A stretch of DNA of 64,000 nt from assembly GCF_043641925.1 (NCBI RefSeq), contig NZ_JBHZRU010000001.1:275002-339001 (forward strand), in the 5' to 3' direction. The translations under genes were made by a program, and so were the position numbers. Positions 14,457 through 23,673 of this stretch are shown one piece after another (positions within the stretch are counted from its first letter, which is position 1; each line of letters opens with the position of its first letter). The stretch comes from Paenisporosarcina quisquiliarum_A. GTDB lineage: Bacteria > Bacillota > Bacilli > Bacillales_A > Planococcaceae. The notes below the pieces were generated by a model. The model worked only from the letters and a program-made list of their open reading frames with translations. It did not search any database and was not told the origin of the DNA.

Positions 14457-14993
14457 GTGACACAGTCGAAACAAAAAAGATTTATTTTAAGAACTGTCAT
14501 TCTTACAGTTTTAGCTGCAGCTATTATCTACACGATTTATTCCAATGCAACGAAAGAAAGAACTCAAATTTTAGGTGTTGGAGATGAAGCACCTGATTTT
14601 ACTTTAGAAGATTTAAATGGTGATGAGCATCGTTTATCTGATTATAAAGGACAAGGTGTATTCTTGAATTTCTGGGGAACTTGGTGTAAACCTTGTGCAA
14701 AAGAAATGCCAGCCATGAATAATCAATATGCAGAATTTAAAGACCAAGGTGTTCAAATTCTTGCTATTAATATTGCGCAATCTAATTTCGAGGTCCAAAA
14801 ATTTGCTAATCAATATGGGTTGGATTTCCCAGTTGTTTTAGATCGTACGAAAAGTGTCATGCACACATATAATGTGGATCCTCTTCCTACAACTATTTTA
14901 GTGAACCCAGAAGGTAAAATTGAACGCATTATTACTGGAGAAATGACAGAACAGGATATCGCTACTTTTATGGAGCAGATTAAACCTGAATAA
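14457..14993 (+). CDS. resA: Thiol-disulfide oxidoreductase ResA
   Basis: Membrane-anchored thioredoxin-like protein that reduces apocytochrome c cysteines before haem attachment; 178 aa. A membrane anchor covers about 10-27 and the extracytoplasmic thioredoxin fold follows. The active site CxxC is in FWGTWCKPCAKEMP, and the cis-proline is in DPLPTTILVN. The start is GTG 14457 after AGGAGGT. It is the first gene of resABC-DE, 12 nt before resB. Confidence 0.95.
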   Translation: MTQSKQKRFILRTVILTVLAAAIIYTIYSNATKERTQILGVGDEAPDFTLEDLNGDEHRLSDYKGQGVFLNFWGTWCKPCAKEMPAMNNQYAEFKDQGVQILAINIAQSNFEVQKFANQYGLDFPVVLDRTKSVMHTYNVDPLPTTILVNPEGKIERIITGEMTEQDIATFMEQIKPE

Positions 14994-15005
14994 GGAGTCA
15001 ATCAT

Positions 15006-16664
15006 ATGAACAACATTAAATGTGCTTGTGGGCATGAAAATCCAGAAGGAACAGTGTTATGTGGGAATTGTGGTAGACCTCTTACGGCAGAAGCTGAAAA
15101 CCAAAAAATGGTAGATATGCGTTATGAAGGTTCTGCAAGAAGATCTCAAACCTACAATAAAACAGTAATCGATAAGATATGGAACTTTTTCTCAAGTGTG
15201 AGAGTGGGTATCTGGCTTATCGTGATTATTTTAGTCGCAGCCGCTATAGGAACGATTTTACCTCAAGTTCTTTACGTACCGGCAACAACTGAAAGTGATA
15301 TTGCGGCTTATTATGAGCGTGTATATGGCACGTTTGGAAAGCTTTATTACCAACTAGGTCTTTCAGATTTGTATGGTTCTTGGTGGTTCCAAACGTTAAT
15401 TGGAATGCTTGGTATTTCATTAATCGTAGCAAGTCTAGATCGTGTCATTCCTTTGTATAAATCTTTGAAAAAACAAAGAACAAGAAGACATGAAAGCTTT
15501 ATGAAACGTCAACGTCTTTATGGTGTTGGTGAAAATCATTTAAACGAAGAAACGTTTGTTAAAAGTGAAGAGAAATTAAAAGCATTGCGATACAATGTCA
15601 AACGTGAAAATGGAGCTTTACTTGCCGAAAAAGGGCGGTTTTCTCGATGGGGTCCATATGTAAATCATGCGGGATTAATTATATTCTTAGGTGCCGTAAT
15701 GCTTCGTTCGCTTCCTGGATTCTACGTGGATGAAACGATGTGGATTCGAGAAGGAGAGACACGTGCCATTCCTGAAACTGGAGGGTACTACCTTGAGAGC
15801 AAAGAATTCACATTAGAAACGTATGATAAAGACCAAACGGATGAAGTATTTGGCGACGCAATTGAGCGAGTTGGAACGATTGCTTCTAATTATCAAACCG
15901 ATGTTGTGTTGTATAAAAATCCAGAGAATGCTTTACCTGGTGACACAAAAAATCTAAAAGAAGTTAAAAAAGAATCTATTCAAGTAAATCAGCCATTAAA
16001 ATTTGATGGGTTTGCAGTTTATCAAATGGATTTCAGATTAGACGAACTTAAAACAATGAATTTTAACTTGATCAATAAACAAACAGAAGAATCGCTTGGT
16101 GATGTGTCAATTGATTTAATCGATCCAGAAAATCAGTATGACTTAGGAGAAGGTACTTCTGTAGAACTATTGGGTTATTATCCTGATTTTAGTGGTTTTG
16201 AAAATGGAGAGCCTCAAACAAAATCTCCTTTGCCAAACAACCCAGCATTTTTAATTAAAATGATTACTCCTGATACACCTGAAGGAGAGACAAGCTTTGT
16301 AGCCATTAAACAAACGGTTGAACCGCTTGGTGAAAATGAATACAAACTAGCATTCAAAAATGTTGAAACGCGTGACGTTTCTGGATTAACGATTCGTAAA
16401 GATAAAACACTTTGGATTTTAGGGCTTGGAGGTTTAATCTTTATGATTGGTGTCGTGCAAGGAGCTTATTTCAATCATCGTCGAATTTGGATTCATGAAA
16501 CAAAAAATGGTGAAATTGCCATTGCAGCTCATACGAATAAAAACTGGTTTGCAATTAAAAAAGAATTGGACCAAGTTACTGAGGCTGCACTTTTACCAAG
16601 ATATACCGATCAACAAGATATAGATTCTGAAGTTGATAAAAAGGAAGGTGAAACATCGTCATGA
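15006..16664 (+). CDS. resB: Cytochrome c biogenesis protein ResB
   Basis: Large membrane protein of system II cytochrome c maturation, which with ResC moves haem outward and attaches it; 552 aa. A zinc-ribbon-like N-terminus has CACGHENPEGTVLCGNCG, also present in B. subtilis ResB. Membrane segments lie at about 60-85, 128-150, 220-240, and a last one at about 475-495. A long extracytoplasmic domain sits between the third and fourth. The segment AEKGRFSRWGPYVNHAGLI is typical. It overlaps resC by 4 bases. Confidence 0.95.
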   Translation: MNNIKCACGHENPEGTVLCGNCGRPLTAEAENQKMVDMRYEGSARRSQTYNKTVIDKIWNFFSSVRVGIWLIVIILVAAAIGTILPQVLYVPATTESDIAAYYERVYGTFGKLYYQLGLSDLYGSWWFQTLIGMLGISLIVASLDRVIPLYKSLKKQRTRRHESFMKRQRLYGVGENHLNEETFVKSEEKLKALRYNVKRENGALLAEKGRFSRWGPYVNHAGLIIFLGAVMLRSLPGFYVDETMWIREGETRAIPETGGYYLESKEFTLETYDKDQTDEVFGDAIERVGTIASNYQTDVVLYKNPENALPGDTKNLKEVKKESIQVNQPLKFDGFAVYQMDFRLDELKTMNFNLINKQTEESLGDVSIDLIDPENQYDLGEGTSVELLGYYPDFSGFENGEPQTKSPLPNNPAFLIKMITPDTPEGETSFVAIKQTVEPLGENEYKLAFKNVETRDVSGLTIRKDKTLWILGLGGLIFMIGVVQGAYFNHRRIWIHETKNGEIAIAAHTNKNWFAIKKELDQVTEAALLPRYTDQQDIDSEVDKKEGETSS

Positions 16665-17845
16665 CACTCGTAGAAATTAGTGGAAATCTATTATTCTTTG
16701 CCTTTGTATGTTATCTCGTCGCTACTTTGCTATTTGGTGGAGCTGTAAAAGGATCGAAGTCTGAATCTGGTGCTTCTGAAATGCGTTGGGGTAAATTAGC
16801 GATTCTTGTAACGATACTTGGATTCATTTCAAATTTAGGCTACTTTATCACTCGTTGGATTGCAGCTGGACATGCTCCGGTTAGTAACTTATTTGAATTT
16901 ACGACTGCTTTTGGCATGATGGTGGTTGGTGCTTTTATTTTAATTTACTTTATTTATAAAACACCTATGCTTGGACTATTTGCGCTACCAATTGCGGTTA
17001 TCATTATTGCATATGCAAGTATGTTCCCGCGTGAATTAAACCCGTTAATTCCGGCTCTTAAGAGTTACTGGTTATACGTGCATGTAATAACAGCAGCTCT
17101 TGGAGAAGCGATTCTAGCTATTAGTGCTGTTGCAGGATTAATTTATTTATTAAAACATGTCGATGTTACGAAACGCACGAAACAAAGATTTTGGTTAGAA
17201 GCGGTTATGTTTACACTCGTATTAGTGCTTGGTTTCGTAGCTTCTACTACTACTTTTTCTGTAATGGATTACGAAGCTTCCTATTCGTATGTTGATAAAG
17301 AAGGAAAAGACAGTCAAATTACGTATAACACACCTCCGTTATTTGGGATGAATGAATATAAAGCATTGACTTCCAATAAGATGGAGCCGTTAGCGGAAAT
17401 GCCTCCTATCATTAATGCGAAGAAGTTATCGACTGTTACTTGGGCGTTCCTATTCGGTACAGTCCTATATGGATTGATTAGACTGATTGCTAGAAAGTCA
17501 ATTTCTGCTTTACTTCAACCGTTAGTGAAAAAAGCGAATTCGAGCTTAATGGATGAAATCGGTTATCGTGCAGTATTAATTGGTTTCCCTGTCTTTACTC
17601 TTGGTGCTCTTATATTTGCTATGATTTGGGCGCAGGAAGCTTGGTCTCGTTTCTGGGGCTGGGATCCAAAAGAAGTTTGGGCTCTTATCACGTGGTTATT
17701 TTATGCAGCATTTTTACATCTTCGACTATCTCGAGGATGGCATGGTGAAAAATCTGCTTGGTTAGCAGTAATTGGTTTCATAATTATTATGTTTAACTTA
17801 ATTGCCGTTAATTTAATTATTGCAGGATTACATTCGTACGCTTAA
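16661..17845 (+). CDS. resC: Cytochrome c biogenesis protein ResC
   Basis: CcsA/CcmC-type haem handling protein of 394 aa with eight predicted membrane segments. The tryptophan-rich WWD haem signature is WAQEAWSRFWGWDPKEVWAL (about 323-342). Conserved histidines flank it, for example in the YVHVITAALGEA segment. Translation starts at the ATGA overlap with resB. A terminator follows before resD, so resDE likely has extra promoter input, as in B. subtilis. Confidence 0.95.
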   Translation: MTLVEISGNLLFFAFVCYLVATLLFGGAVKGSKSESGASEMRWGKLAILVTILGFISNLGYFITRWIAAGHAPVSNLFEFTTAFGMMVVGAFILIYFIYKTPMLGLFALPIAVIIIAYASMFPRELNPLIPALKSYWLYVHVITAALGEAILAISAVAGLIYLLKHVDVTKRTKQRFWLEAVMFTLVLVLGFVASTTTFSVMDYEASYSYVDKEGKDSQITYNTPPLFGMNEYKALTSNKMEPLAEMPPIINAKKLSTVTWAFLFGTVLYGLIRLIARKSISALLQPLVKKANSSLMDEIGYRAVLIGFPVFTLGALIFAMIWAQEAWSRFWGWDPKEVWALITWLFYAAFLHLRLSRGWHGEKSAWLAVIGFIIIMFNLIAVNLIIAGLHSYA

Positions 17846-17850
17846 TTTAC

Positions 17851-17882
17851 AAGCCTTTTCCTTCTGTGGAGAAGGCTTTTCT
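17851..17882 (+). terminator. Terminator between resC and resD
   Basis: AAGCCTTTTCC and GGAGAAGGCTT form an 11-bp stem with one G-U pair, then TTTTCTTTC. It probably attenuates reading from resABC into resDE. Confidence 0.75.
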
Positions 17883-17945
17883 TTCATTTTGGAAGTCTAA
17901 CTTGTACAATATATGGTAGTGATAGGCACGAAAGGAGTAATTTTA

Positions 17946-18662
17946 ATGTCAGAGAATATAACAATATTAGTAGCAGATGATGAGGATCGTATCCGTCGAT
18001 TATTAAAAATGTATCTAGAACGAGAAGGGTACGAAGTAGATGAAGCTGAAAATGGTGCAGAAGCACTCGAAAAGGCAGTAGAAAAAGATTACCATGCCAT
18101 TATTCTTGATGTGATGATGCCAGAAAAAGATGGTATGGAAGTTATTGCTGAATTACGTGAACATAAAGCGACACCGATTCTTTTATTAACAGCTAAGGGT
18201 GAAGAGGCAAATCGAGTACAAGGATTTGAACTTGGCGCTGATGATTATATTGTTAAACCATTTAGTCCTAGAGAAGTCGTATTAAGAGTTAAAGCGGTAT
18301 TAAAAAGATCGGTTTCATTTGCACCTGTATCAAACACATCAGTATCAAAAGATTTAGTGGTCTTTCCACACTTAACAATAGATCATGATGCACACAGAGT
18401 GACAGCTGATGGGACTGAAGTGAATTTGACTCCGAAAGAATACGAATTGCTTTATTTCCTAGCTAAAGCACCTGATAAAGTATTTGATCGTGAGCAACTT
18501 CTAAAGGAAGTTTGGCATTATGATTTCTTTGGGGACTTGCGTACAGTAGATACTCATGTAAAACGCTTGCGTGAGAAGTTAAATCGAGTTTCTGAAAAAG
18601 CTGCAAAAATGATTGTAACTGTTTGGGGCGTAGGGTATAAATTCGAGGTTATCAATGAATAG
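17946..18662 (+). CDS. resD: Response regulator ResD
   Basis: OmpR/PhoB-type regulator of aerobic and anaerobic respiration; 238 aa. The receiver domain (about 5-115) has the acidic pair DDED, the phospho-acceptor Asp in IILDVMMPEKDG and the lysine in DDYIVKPFSPRE. A C-terminal winged helix follows (about 140-235), ending VWGVGYKFEV. The start ATG 17946 is 8 nt after AAAGGAG; an earlier in-frame ATG at 17913 lacks a site. In B. subtilis ResD activates resA, ctaA and anaerobic genes, and qcr is also linked to it. Confidence 0.95.
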   Translation: MSENITILVADDEDRIRRLLKMYLEREGYEVDEAENGAEALEKAVEKDYHAIILDVMMPEKDGMEVIAELREHKATPILLLTAKGEEANRVQGFELGADDYIVKPFSPREVVLRVKAVLKRSVSFAPVSNTSVSKDLVVFPHLTIDHDAHRVTADGTEVNLTPKEYELLYFLAKAPDKVFDREQLLKEVWHYDFFGDLRTVDTHVKRLREKLNRVSEKAAKMIVTVWGVGYKFEVINE

Positions 18663-20436
18663 AATATGGAACAGTGTTGTCGGGAAGCTATGGATTACCA
18701 TATTGCTTCTCGTTTGTTTTGTATTGTTTATCATCACCATTTTAATCCTTGAATTTTTAGGTAATTATCATAGTGAGCAAGCTGAAGCCTCCTTACGCCA
18801 AGAAGCCACAACCATTGCGAGTATTGTGGATGAACACGAAACCGTCAACTCATCACTAATGATTATTTCGGAAATTTTAGGTCCTGAAACAAATGCTATT
18901 ATTGCAAAAGAACCTGAAGAAATTTCACTTACCTTACATGAAGGTTTGAATGGGGAAAAGATTCAACAAGCGTTAATAAATGATCAAAACCTTTCAAAAG
19001 TGTTTCAGTCATCTGAACCGATTATTAAAGAAATGATATTGCCTTCTATTAAGAACGAAAATCAAATGGAATCATATATTGTTTTGGCTAGCCCGTTGAA
19101 TGTTGAAAATGAATTGCATGGCGCGGTATTTATTTACCAAAGCTTAGATGTTATTCACCAAACAACAAAAGAAACGACAAACATCGTATTTTTATCTGCC
19201 TTTATCGGATTTATTTTAACGACGTTTTTTGCGTTTTTCTTATCTACCCGTATTACATCGCCACTACGAAAAATGCGTGAAGCTGCATTTGAATTGTCAA
19301 AAGGTAATTTTGATACCAAATTACCATCACTTCAAAATGATGAAATTGGGCAATTAGCAACAGCTTTCAATCAGATGGGCAGACAATTAAAACATCATTT
19401 AGAAGTAATTAATCAAGAAAAGGAACAACTGTCGAGTATATTAACTTCGATGACAGATGCTGTGATTACCTTTAATCGTGATCACACGATTTTATTAAGT
19501 AACCCACAAGCCGAGAAGCTATTACAAAAATGGTTTTTCCAAATTGGTACGACAAAAGGGCAACCAATCCCTGTTGAAATGGATCATATGTTAGATCATG
19601 TTCTTCACCTAGAAGAAGAAATTAATGAAGAACTTGAAATGCAAGGTAATTATTATGCTATTTCGATTAGTCCGCTATACAGCGGAGATTCTGTTCGTGG
19701 AGCAGTAGCAGTTTTGCGTGACATGACTGAGCAGCATAAACTGGATAAGTTGAGATCAGATTTCATTGCCAATGTTTCTCATGAACTTAGAACACCAATT
19801 GCGATGTTACAAGGTTACAGTGAAGCAATTGTGGATGATTTGGTTACGTCCGAAGAAGAACAACGCGAAATAATGAAAATCATTTACGAAGAATCTCAAC
19901 GTATGGGACGCTTAGTTACAGACTTATTAGATCTTGCGCGTATGGAGTCTGGACGTATGAGGTTATATAAAGAAAATGTGTCTATTGAGTCAGTGATCAG
20001 AAGGATTACACAAAAATTTGCTCAAACGGCTAAGGAATCATCGATACATTTGACATTTAAATCAACTGTATCAGATGAACTGAAGGTTGAAATAGACGAA
20101 GACAGAATTGAACAGGTGTTAACCAACTTAATTGATAATGCCATTCGCCATACACCTCAAGAAGGAAAAGTGAACGTTCTTGTCGAACAAGAGAATGCAT
20201 TTGTAAAAATTACGGTTCAAGATACAGGGTCTGGCATTCCAAAGGAAGACTTACCTTTTGTATTTGAACGCTTTTACAAAGCTGACAAATCACGTACTCG
20301 AGGTAAGGGTGGAACTGGGTTAGGCTTAGCGATAGCGAAAAATATGGTAGAAGCACATGATGGGACAATTTGGGTGACAAGCGAAGAGCAAGTAGGAACC
20401 ACTTTTGAATTTAATTTACCGATAAAAAACGTGTAA
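18655..20436 (+). CDS. resE: Sensor histidine kinase ResE
   Basis: Membrane sensor kinase for ResD; 593 aa. It has a membrane helix at about 10-32, an extracytoplasmic sensor loop, a second helix at about 178-198, a HAMP domain (about 200-252), a PAS-like region (about 258-365), the HisKA domain with the phosphorylated His in FIANVSHELRTPIAML, and the ATP-binding domain with N-box NLIDNAIRHTP and G2 box GKGGTGLGLAIAKN. It overlaps resD by 8 bases. A sigma-X-like promoter straddles its stop codon. Confidence 0.95.
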   Translation: MNRIWNSVVGKLWITILLLVCFVLFIITILILEFLGNYHSEQAEASLRQEATTIASIVDEHETVNSSLMIISEILGPETNAIIAKEPEEISLTLHEGLNGEKIQQALINDQNLSKVFQSSEPIIKEMILPSIKNENQMESYIVLASPLNVENELHGAVFIYQSLDVIHQTTKETTNIVFLSAFIGFILTTFFAFFLSTRITSPLRKMREAAFELSKGNFDTKLPSLQNDEIGQLATAFNQMGRQLKHHLEVINQEKEQLSSILTSMTDAVITFNRDHTILLSNPQAEKLLQKWFFQIGTTKGQPIPVEMDHMLDHVLHLEEEINEELEMQGNYYAISISPLYSGDSVRGAVAVLRDMTEQHKLDKLRSDFIANVSHELRTPIAMLQGYSEAIVDDLVTSEEEQREIMKIIYEESQRMGRLVTDLLDLARMESGRMRLYKENVSIESVIRRITQKFAQTAKESSIHLTFKSTVSDELKVEIDEDRIEQVLTNLIDNAIRHTPQEGKVNVLVEQENAFVKITVQDTGSGIPKEDLPFVFERFYKADKSRTRGKGGTGLGLAIAKNMVEAHDGTIWVTSEEQVGTTFEFNLPIKNV

Positions 20437-20458
20437 CTTTTCACACCCATTACACGAC
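20432..20458 (+). promoter_or_regulatory. Candidate autoregulatory sigma-X promoter
   Basis: TGTAAC at 20432-20437 and CGAC at 20455-20458 are separated by 17 bp, the known sigma-X pattern in B. subtilis. It lies 25 bases before sigX, which suggests positive autoregulation. The -35 box contains the resE stop codon. Confidence 0.72.
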
Positions 20459-20482
20459 TACTATTATGAACGGGGGGAGTAT

Positions 20483-21025
20483 ATGAATGACTCCGTTTTC
20501 AATCGATTGTATGATGAGTTTCACCAGGACGTTTTTCAGTTTTTAATTTATTTGGTGAAAAATAGACAGACCGCAGAAGACTTAATGCATGAAGTTTATG
20601 TAAGAGTTTTAAAGGCATACAGTCGCTTTGAAGGGAAAAGTACTGAAAAGACATGGCTATTTTCAATTGCTAAAAATGTAGCGATTGATCATTTCCGCAA
20701 AACAGCTGTTCGAAAAAAACATTTGTTTGATTTTTTTGACTGGGAAACTCAAGAACTTCCTTCGATGGGTCCTTTGCCTGAAGAACTGGCGGTCATGAAT
20801 GATGAAATGAAGGATTTGTTGCAAGCATTAGATGAATGTACGGGAGATCAAAAGATGGTCGTCATCATGAGGTATTTCCAAGATTTATCTATTGCTGAAA
20901 CTGCCCAGATACTGGGTTGGTCCGAAGGTAAAGTGAAAACGACACAACATAGAGCCATTCATAAATTACGTGATAAATTAACTGGGCATGCAAGAGGGGA
21001 GGTCGTTCAACATGAGTCAGAATAA
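20483..21025 (+). CDS. sigX: ECF sigma factor SigX
   Basis: Extracytoplasmic-function sigma factor of 180 aa. Region 2 includes FQFLIYLVKNRQTAEDLMHEVYVRVLKAY and TWLFSIAKNVAIDHFRK, and region 4 includes MRYFQDLSIAETAQILGWSEGKVKTTQHRAIHKL. The sequence and the position after resE match SigX of B. subtilis, which controls cell-surface charge genes and resistance to cationic peptides. The ATG follows GGGGGGAG. The 3' end overlaps rsiX by 14 bases. Confidence 0.93.
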   Translation: MNDSVFNRLYDEFHQDVFQFLIYLVKNRQTAEDLMHEVYVRVLKAYSRFEGKSTEKTWLFSIAKNVAIDHFRKTAVRKKHLFDFFDWETQELPSMGPLPEELAVMNDEMKDLLQALDECTGDQKMVVIMRYFQDLSIAETAQILGWSEGKVKTTQHRAIHKLRDKLTGHARGEVVQHESE

Positions 21026-22253
21026 CTGGAATGAACAAAAAATTGAACAGTTACTTAGCCAAATGCCCAAACCGAGTGATTCAAGATCGAAAGAAGATGT
21101 TTTCAACAGATTACAGCAAGAAATTGATACATCTATAATTCCTAAGAAGAAGCGTAAATATTGGGCACCGCCAGCAGTTGGTGTCGCAGCAATGATCACC
21201 TTAACATTACTTGGAGTAACTTATATCAATAACTCTTCATCAAATGATGAAATGGCAGTTCAACATGATGCCAAAGAAAGTGCTTCAACGAATGCAGACG
21301 ATAGCTCAACCATGATGAAAATGAATGAAGAAGCTGAAACAAGTAATGAAATGAGTACTTTAGACAATTCCAATGAAGAATCTGTAATAGCGATGGGTTC
21401 AAGTGATATGGAATTCAGCAAAGCTGTTTATGAAGAAGATGTCCAAAATTATACACCATTTCAAATTGGCCTTGCAGGAGACCAAGCAAATAGTGTACCT
21501 GTGACAATTTTAATACCAAATGAGATGATTCAAAATGATTTTGCAAAGGATACGCCATCTCAGCTTGAAGTGTACCAACAGTATGCACCTCTTATTAATG
21601 AAGAAGCGCTGGGTTTTTCTGAATATCATCCTTATAAAGGTGAATTCACAACAGAGGAAGATTCCTTAATTCATGTGTTACCTGAAAATCACGACTATGA
21701 TTTAGCGAGTGCAACAATGGTAGTTTACGGTTCTTCATTAAAGTATACTTTCGATGAATACAAAAAGATTCGTTTTCAAAACGAAGACGGTTCAACTATC
21801 GAATTTGATCAGGAAGGCATACCAAAAGAACCTATGACATTAACAAAAGATAAATTAATGCAAAATTATTATTTATTTACCTCTGCAGATGGTCGAGAAT
21901 ATTTGAGCCCAAGTTTTGGTCAATCTTTTAAAACTATTACTGAAGCGTTAGAAGCAATGAAATCTAAACCAAATGATATATATACAACTGTGATACCAAG
22001 AGGCGTTAAATATGAAATCCAAGAAGAAGACAAAGTGGTGCGAATTACGTTTGAAGAACCATTAGATTTAGAGGCAATGGATCCTAAAGTAGCTACGCAT
22101 TTGATTGAAGGGATTTTGTTAACTGGTGGAAGTTTTCAACAGTCCATTCAGTTTGAAAATGTTGTTCAATCGAATTGGAATGGCTTTGATTTTACTAAAC
22201 CAATGCCAATGCCAATAGGACCGAACAAAATGTATTATGAAAACATACAATAA
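21012..22253 (+). CDS. rsiX: Anti-sigma-X factor RsiX
   Basis: Single-pass membrane anti-sigma factor, 413 aa, somewhat longer than the B. subtilis protein (368 aa). The cytoplasmic N-terminus (about 1-45) binds sigma-X, a membrane helix lies at about 52-72, and a large extracytoplasmic domain follows. A low-complexity Ser/Asn/Glu/Met-rich linker sits between about 75 and 130. ATG 21012 is chosen because GAGGGGAGGT (20994-21003) lies 8 nt before it. The call rests mainly on linkage to sigX and topology. Confidence 0.88.
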   Translation: MSQNNWNEQKIEQLLSQMPKPSDSRSKEDVFNRLQQEIDTSIIPKKKRKYWAPPAVGVAAMITLTLLGVTYINNSSSNDEMAVQHDAKESASTNADDSSTMMKMNEEAETSNEMSTLDNSNEESVIAMGSSDMEFSKAVYEEDVQNYTPFQIGLAGDQANSVPVTILIPNEMIQNDFAKDTPSQLEVYQQYAPLINEEALGFSEYHPYKGEFTTEEDSLIHVLPENHDYDLASATMVVYGSSLKYTFDEYKKIRFQNEDGSTIEFDQEGIPKEPMTLTKDKLMQNYYLFTSADGREYLSPSFGQSFKTITEALEAMKSKPNDIYTTVIPRGVKYEIQEEDKVVRITFEEPLDLEAMDPKVATHLIEGILLTGGSFQQSIQFENVVQSNWNGFDFTKPMPMPIGPNKMYYENIQ

Positions 22254-22300
22254 AATAGACCATTTGTAGGCTCAAGTAGTTTACAAATGGTCTATTTTTT
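22252..22300 (+). terminator. Terminator after rsiX
   Basis: AAATAGACCATTTGTA and TACAAATGGTCTATTT are perfect 16-bp arms followed by a T-run. Confidence 0.92.
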
Positions 22301-22331
22301 CTTATAGTAGTCTATGTAAGTAAATATTGAT

Positions 22332-22460
22332 TCATCTTCGGGGCAGGGTGAAATTCCCGATCGGCGGTAATAGAAAATAATTTTCTTAAGCCCGCGAGCC
22401 GTAAGGCAGGATTTGGTGCGATTCCAAAGCCGACAGTATAGTCTGGATGGGAGAAGGTGA
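22332..22460 (+). ncRNA. FMN riboswitch (RFN element)
   Basis: The conserved RFN blocks are in order: CTTCGGGGCAGGGTGAAATT, CCCGATCGGCGGTAA, AGCCCGCGAGCC, GGTGCGATTCCAAAGCCGAC, and AGTATAGTCTGGATGGGAGA. The closing stem P1 pairs TCATCTTC with GAAGGTGA. It senses flavin mononucleotide and lies upstream of the riboflavin transporter ribU. Confidence 0.97.
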
Positions 22461-22518
22461 AGGTGCGGTCGTTTTTCGTTCTGTCATTTAACGAGACGCC
22501 TATTTAAGTGCGCCTTTC

Positions 22519-22555
22519 TACTCCCTTAAGCGATAACGGCTTAGGGGTATTTTGA
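22519..22555 (+). promoter_or_regulatory. Candidate expression platform of the FMN riboswitch
   Basis: TTAAGC and GCTTA with flanking CTCCC/GGGGTA can form a hairpin followed by a weak ATTTTG tract, consistent with a transcription terminator before ribU. A long-range AAGGTGC/GCGCCTT pairing (about 22460-22466 and 22511-22517) could be the competing helix. The pairing choice is inference. Confidence 0.4.
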
Positions 22556-22614
22556 TGGGACAAAACGAACGAACTTTTCTTCTTGTGGAGTGAATCGCAA
22601 AAGGAGAGAGTTAC

Positions 22615-23193
22615 ATGAAGAACAACAAACTACGATCGATGATCGTAATCGGAATGTTAAGTAGTATCTCATTTGTATTGATGCTATTGAATTTCCCATT
22701 ACCTGCTTTACCACCATTTTTGAAAGTGGATTTCAGTGATGTACCTGCATTAATTGCGGCCATTACAATGGGGCCAGTCGCTGGGATTTTAGTCGCTTTG
22801 TTTAAAAATGTGTTGTATTGGATTTTCAGTGGAAGTCCTACTGGGGTTCCAGTGGGTGAAATGGCGAATTTCGCAACGAGCATTCTGTTTATGCTTCCTG
22901 TCTATGCCATCTATCGTAAAATTTCTAGTAGCAAAGGTTTATTAATTGGATTAGTAGCTGGCGTTTTAGCGATGACAATTGGTATGAGTGTACTTAACTA
23001 TTTTGTATTTTTACCAATGTATACGTACTTCTTAAATGCACCAGCACTAACTGGATCTGCTATGAGAGATACAATCGTGCTTGGAATTTTACCATTTAAT
23101 TTAATCAAAGGCATTTTGTTGTCAGCCGTAGTATTCATGTTATTTAAAACAATGAAAACATGGTTAGACAAACAACGTGTACAATTTTCATAA
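22615..23193 (+). CDS. ribU: Riboflavin ECF transporter S component RibU
   Basis: Membrane substrate-binding subunit for riboflavin uptake with the shared ECF energising module; 192 aa with five to six predicted membrane segments. Family features include the N-terminal VIGMLSSISFVLMLLNFPLP and the central YWIFSGSPTGVPVGEMANF. Regulation by FMN is indicated by the upstream riboswitch. The neighbour order with fer and ypbB matches B. subtilis ypaA/ribU. A convergent terminator separates it from fer. Confidence 0.95.
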   Translation: MKNNKLRSMIVIGMLSSISFVLMLLNFPLPALPPFLKVDFSDVPALIAAITMGPVAGILVALFKNVLYWIFSGSPTGVPVGEMANFATSILFMLPVYAIYRKISSSKGLLIGLVAGVLAMTIGMSVLNYFVFLPMYTYFLNAPALTGSAMRDTIVLGILPFNLIKGILLSAVVFMLFKTMKTWLDKQRVQFS

Positions 23194-23287
23194 ATAAGAA
23201 CGAATCGTGCCTTTCATACAGACTGACTACCGAAGATTCCTTGCTTTTAAAAGTAAGAGGTCCGGACGGTTTGTAAAAAGCACAAAT

Positions 23288-23320
23288 AAAAAAGCTGCGG
23301 ATTTGCTCCGCAGCTTTTAT
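23288..23320. terminator. Bidirectional terminator between ribU and fer
   Basis: AAAAGCTGCGGA and TCCGCAGCTTTT are perfect 12-bp arms with T residues on the plus side and, reversed, TTTTTTATTT on the minus side. It serves both convergent genes. Confidence 0.85.
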
Positions 23321-23565
23321 TCGTATTTTAGTGCATCGCCATCGAAAGAATCGTCAGCAACTTTAATAGAGTCTGTTGGACATCCTTCAAAAGCGTCCTG
23401 CATATCTTCTTCTAATTCGTCTGGAACTTGTGTAGTTCCCGTGTTATCATCTAAAATAACAAAGGCAATCCCTTCGTCATCATAATCATAAATATCAGGT
23501 GCTGCAGCGCCACATGCTCCGCAAGCTATACATGTATCTTTATCTACAATTGTATACTTCGCCAT
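23317..23565 (-). CDS. fer: 4Fe-4S ferredoxin Fer
   Basis: Small acidic electron carrier of 82 aa. One [4Fe-4S] cluster is bound by the cysteines in DTCIACGACGAAAPDIY and a later cysteine in FEGCPTDSIKV, as in the Bacillus ferredoxin type. The start MAKYTIVDKDTCIACG follows AAAGGAGAGG on the minus strand. It is divergent from ypbB, as in B. subtilis. Confidence 0.95.
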   Translation of the reverse strand: MAKYTIVDKDTCIACGACGAAAPDIYDYDDEGIAFVILDDNTGTTQVPDELEEDMQDAFEGCPTDSIKVADDSFDGDALKYE

Positions 23566-23673
23566 TTTGTTCCTCTCCTTTATATCCGTTCGCTTGTAAA
23601 AGCTTTCGTTTTCATTCTAATCATGTTTTCCCTACTTTTCAACCTAAAAACTCTTCAATTGGAGGATTGTTAC

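Noticed and set aside
23207..23485. ORF on the plus strand over fer
   Set aside because: It is antisense to a clear ferredoxin with cluster cysteines and a strong ribosome site.
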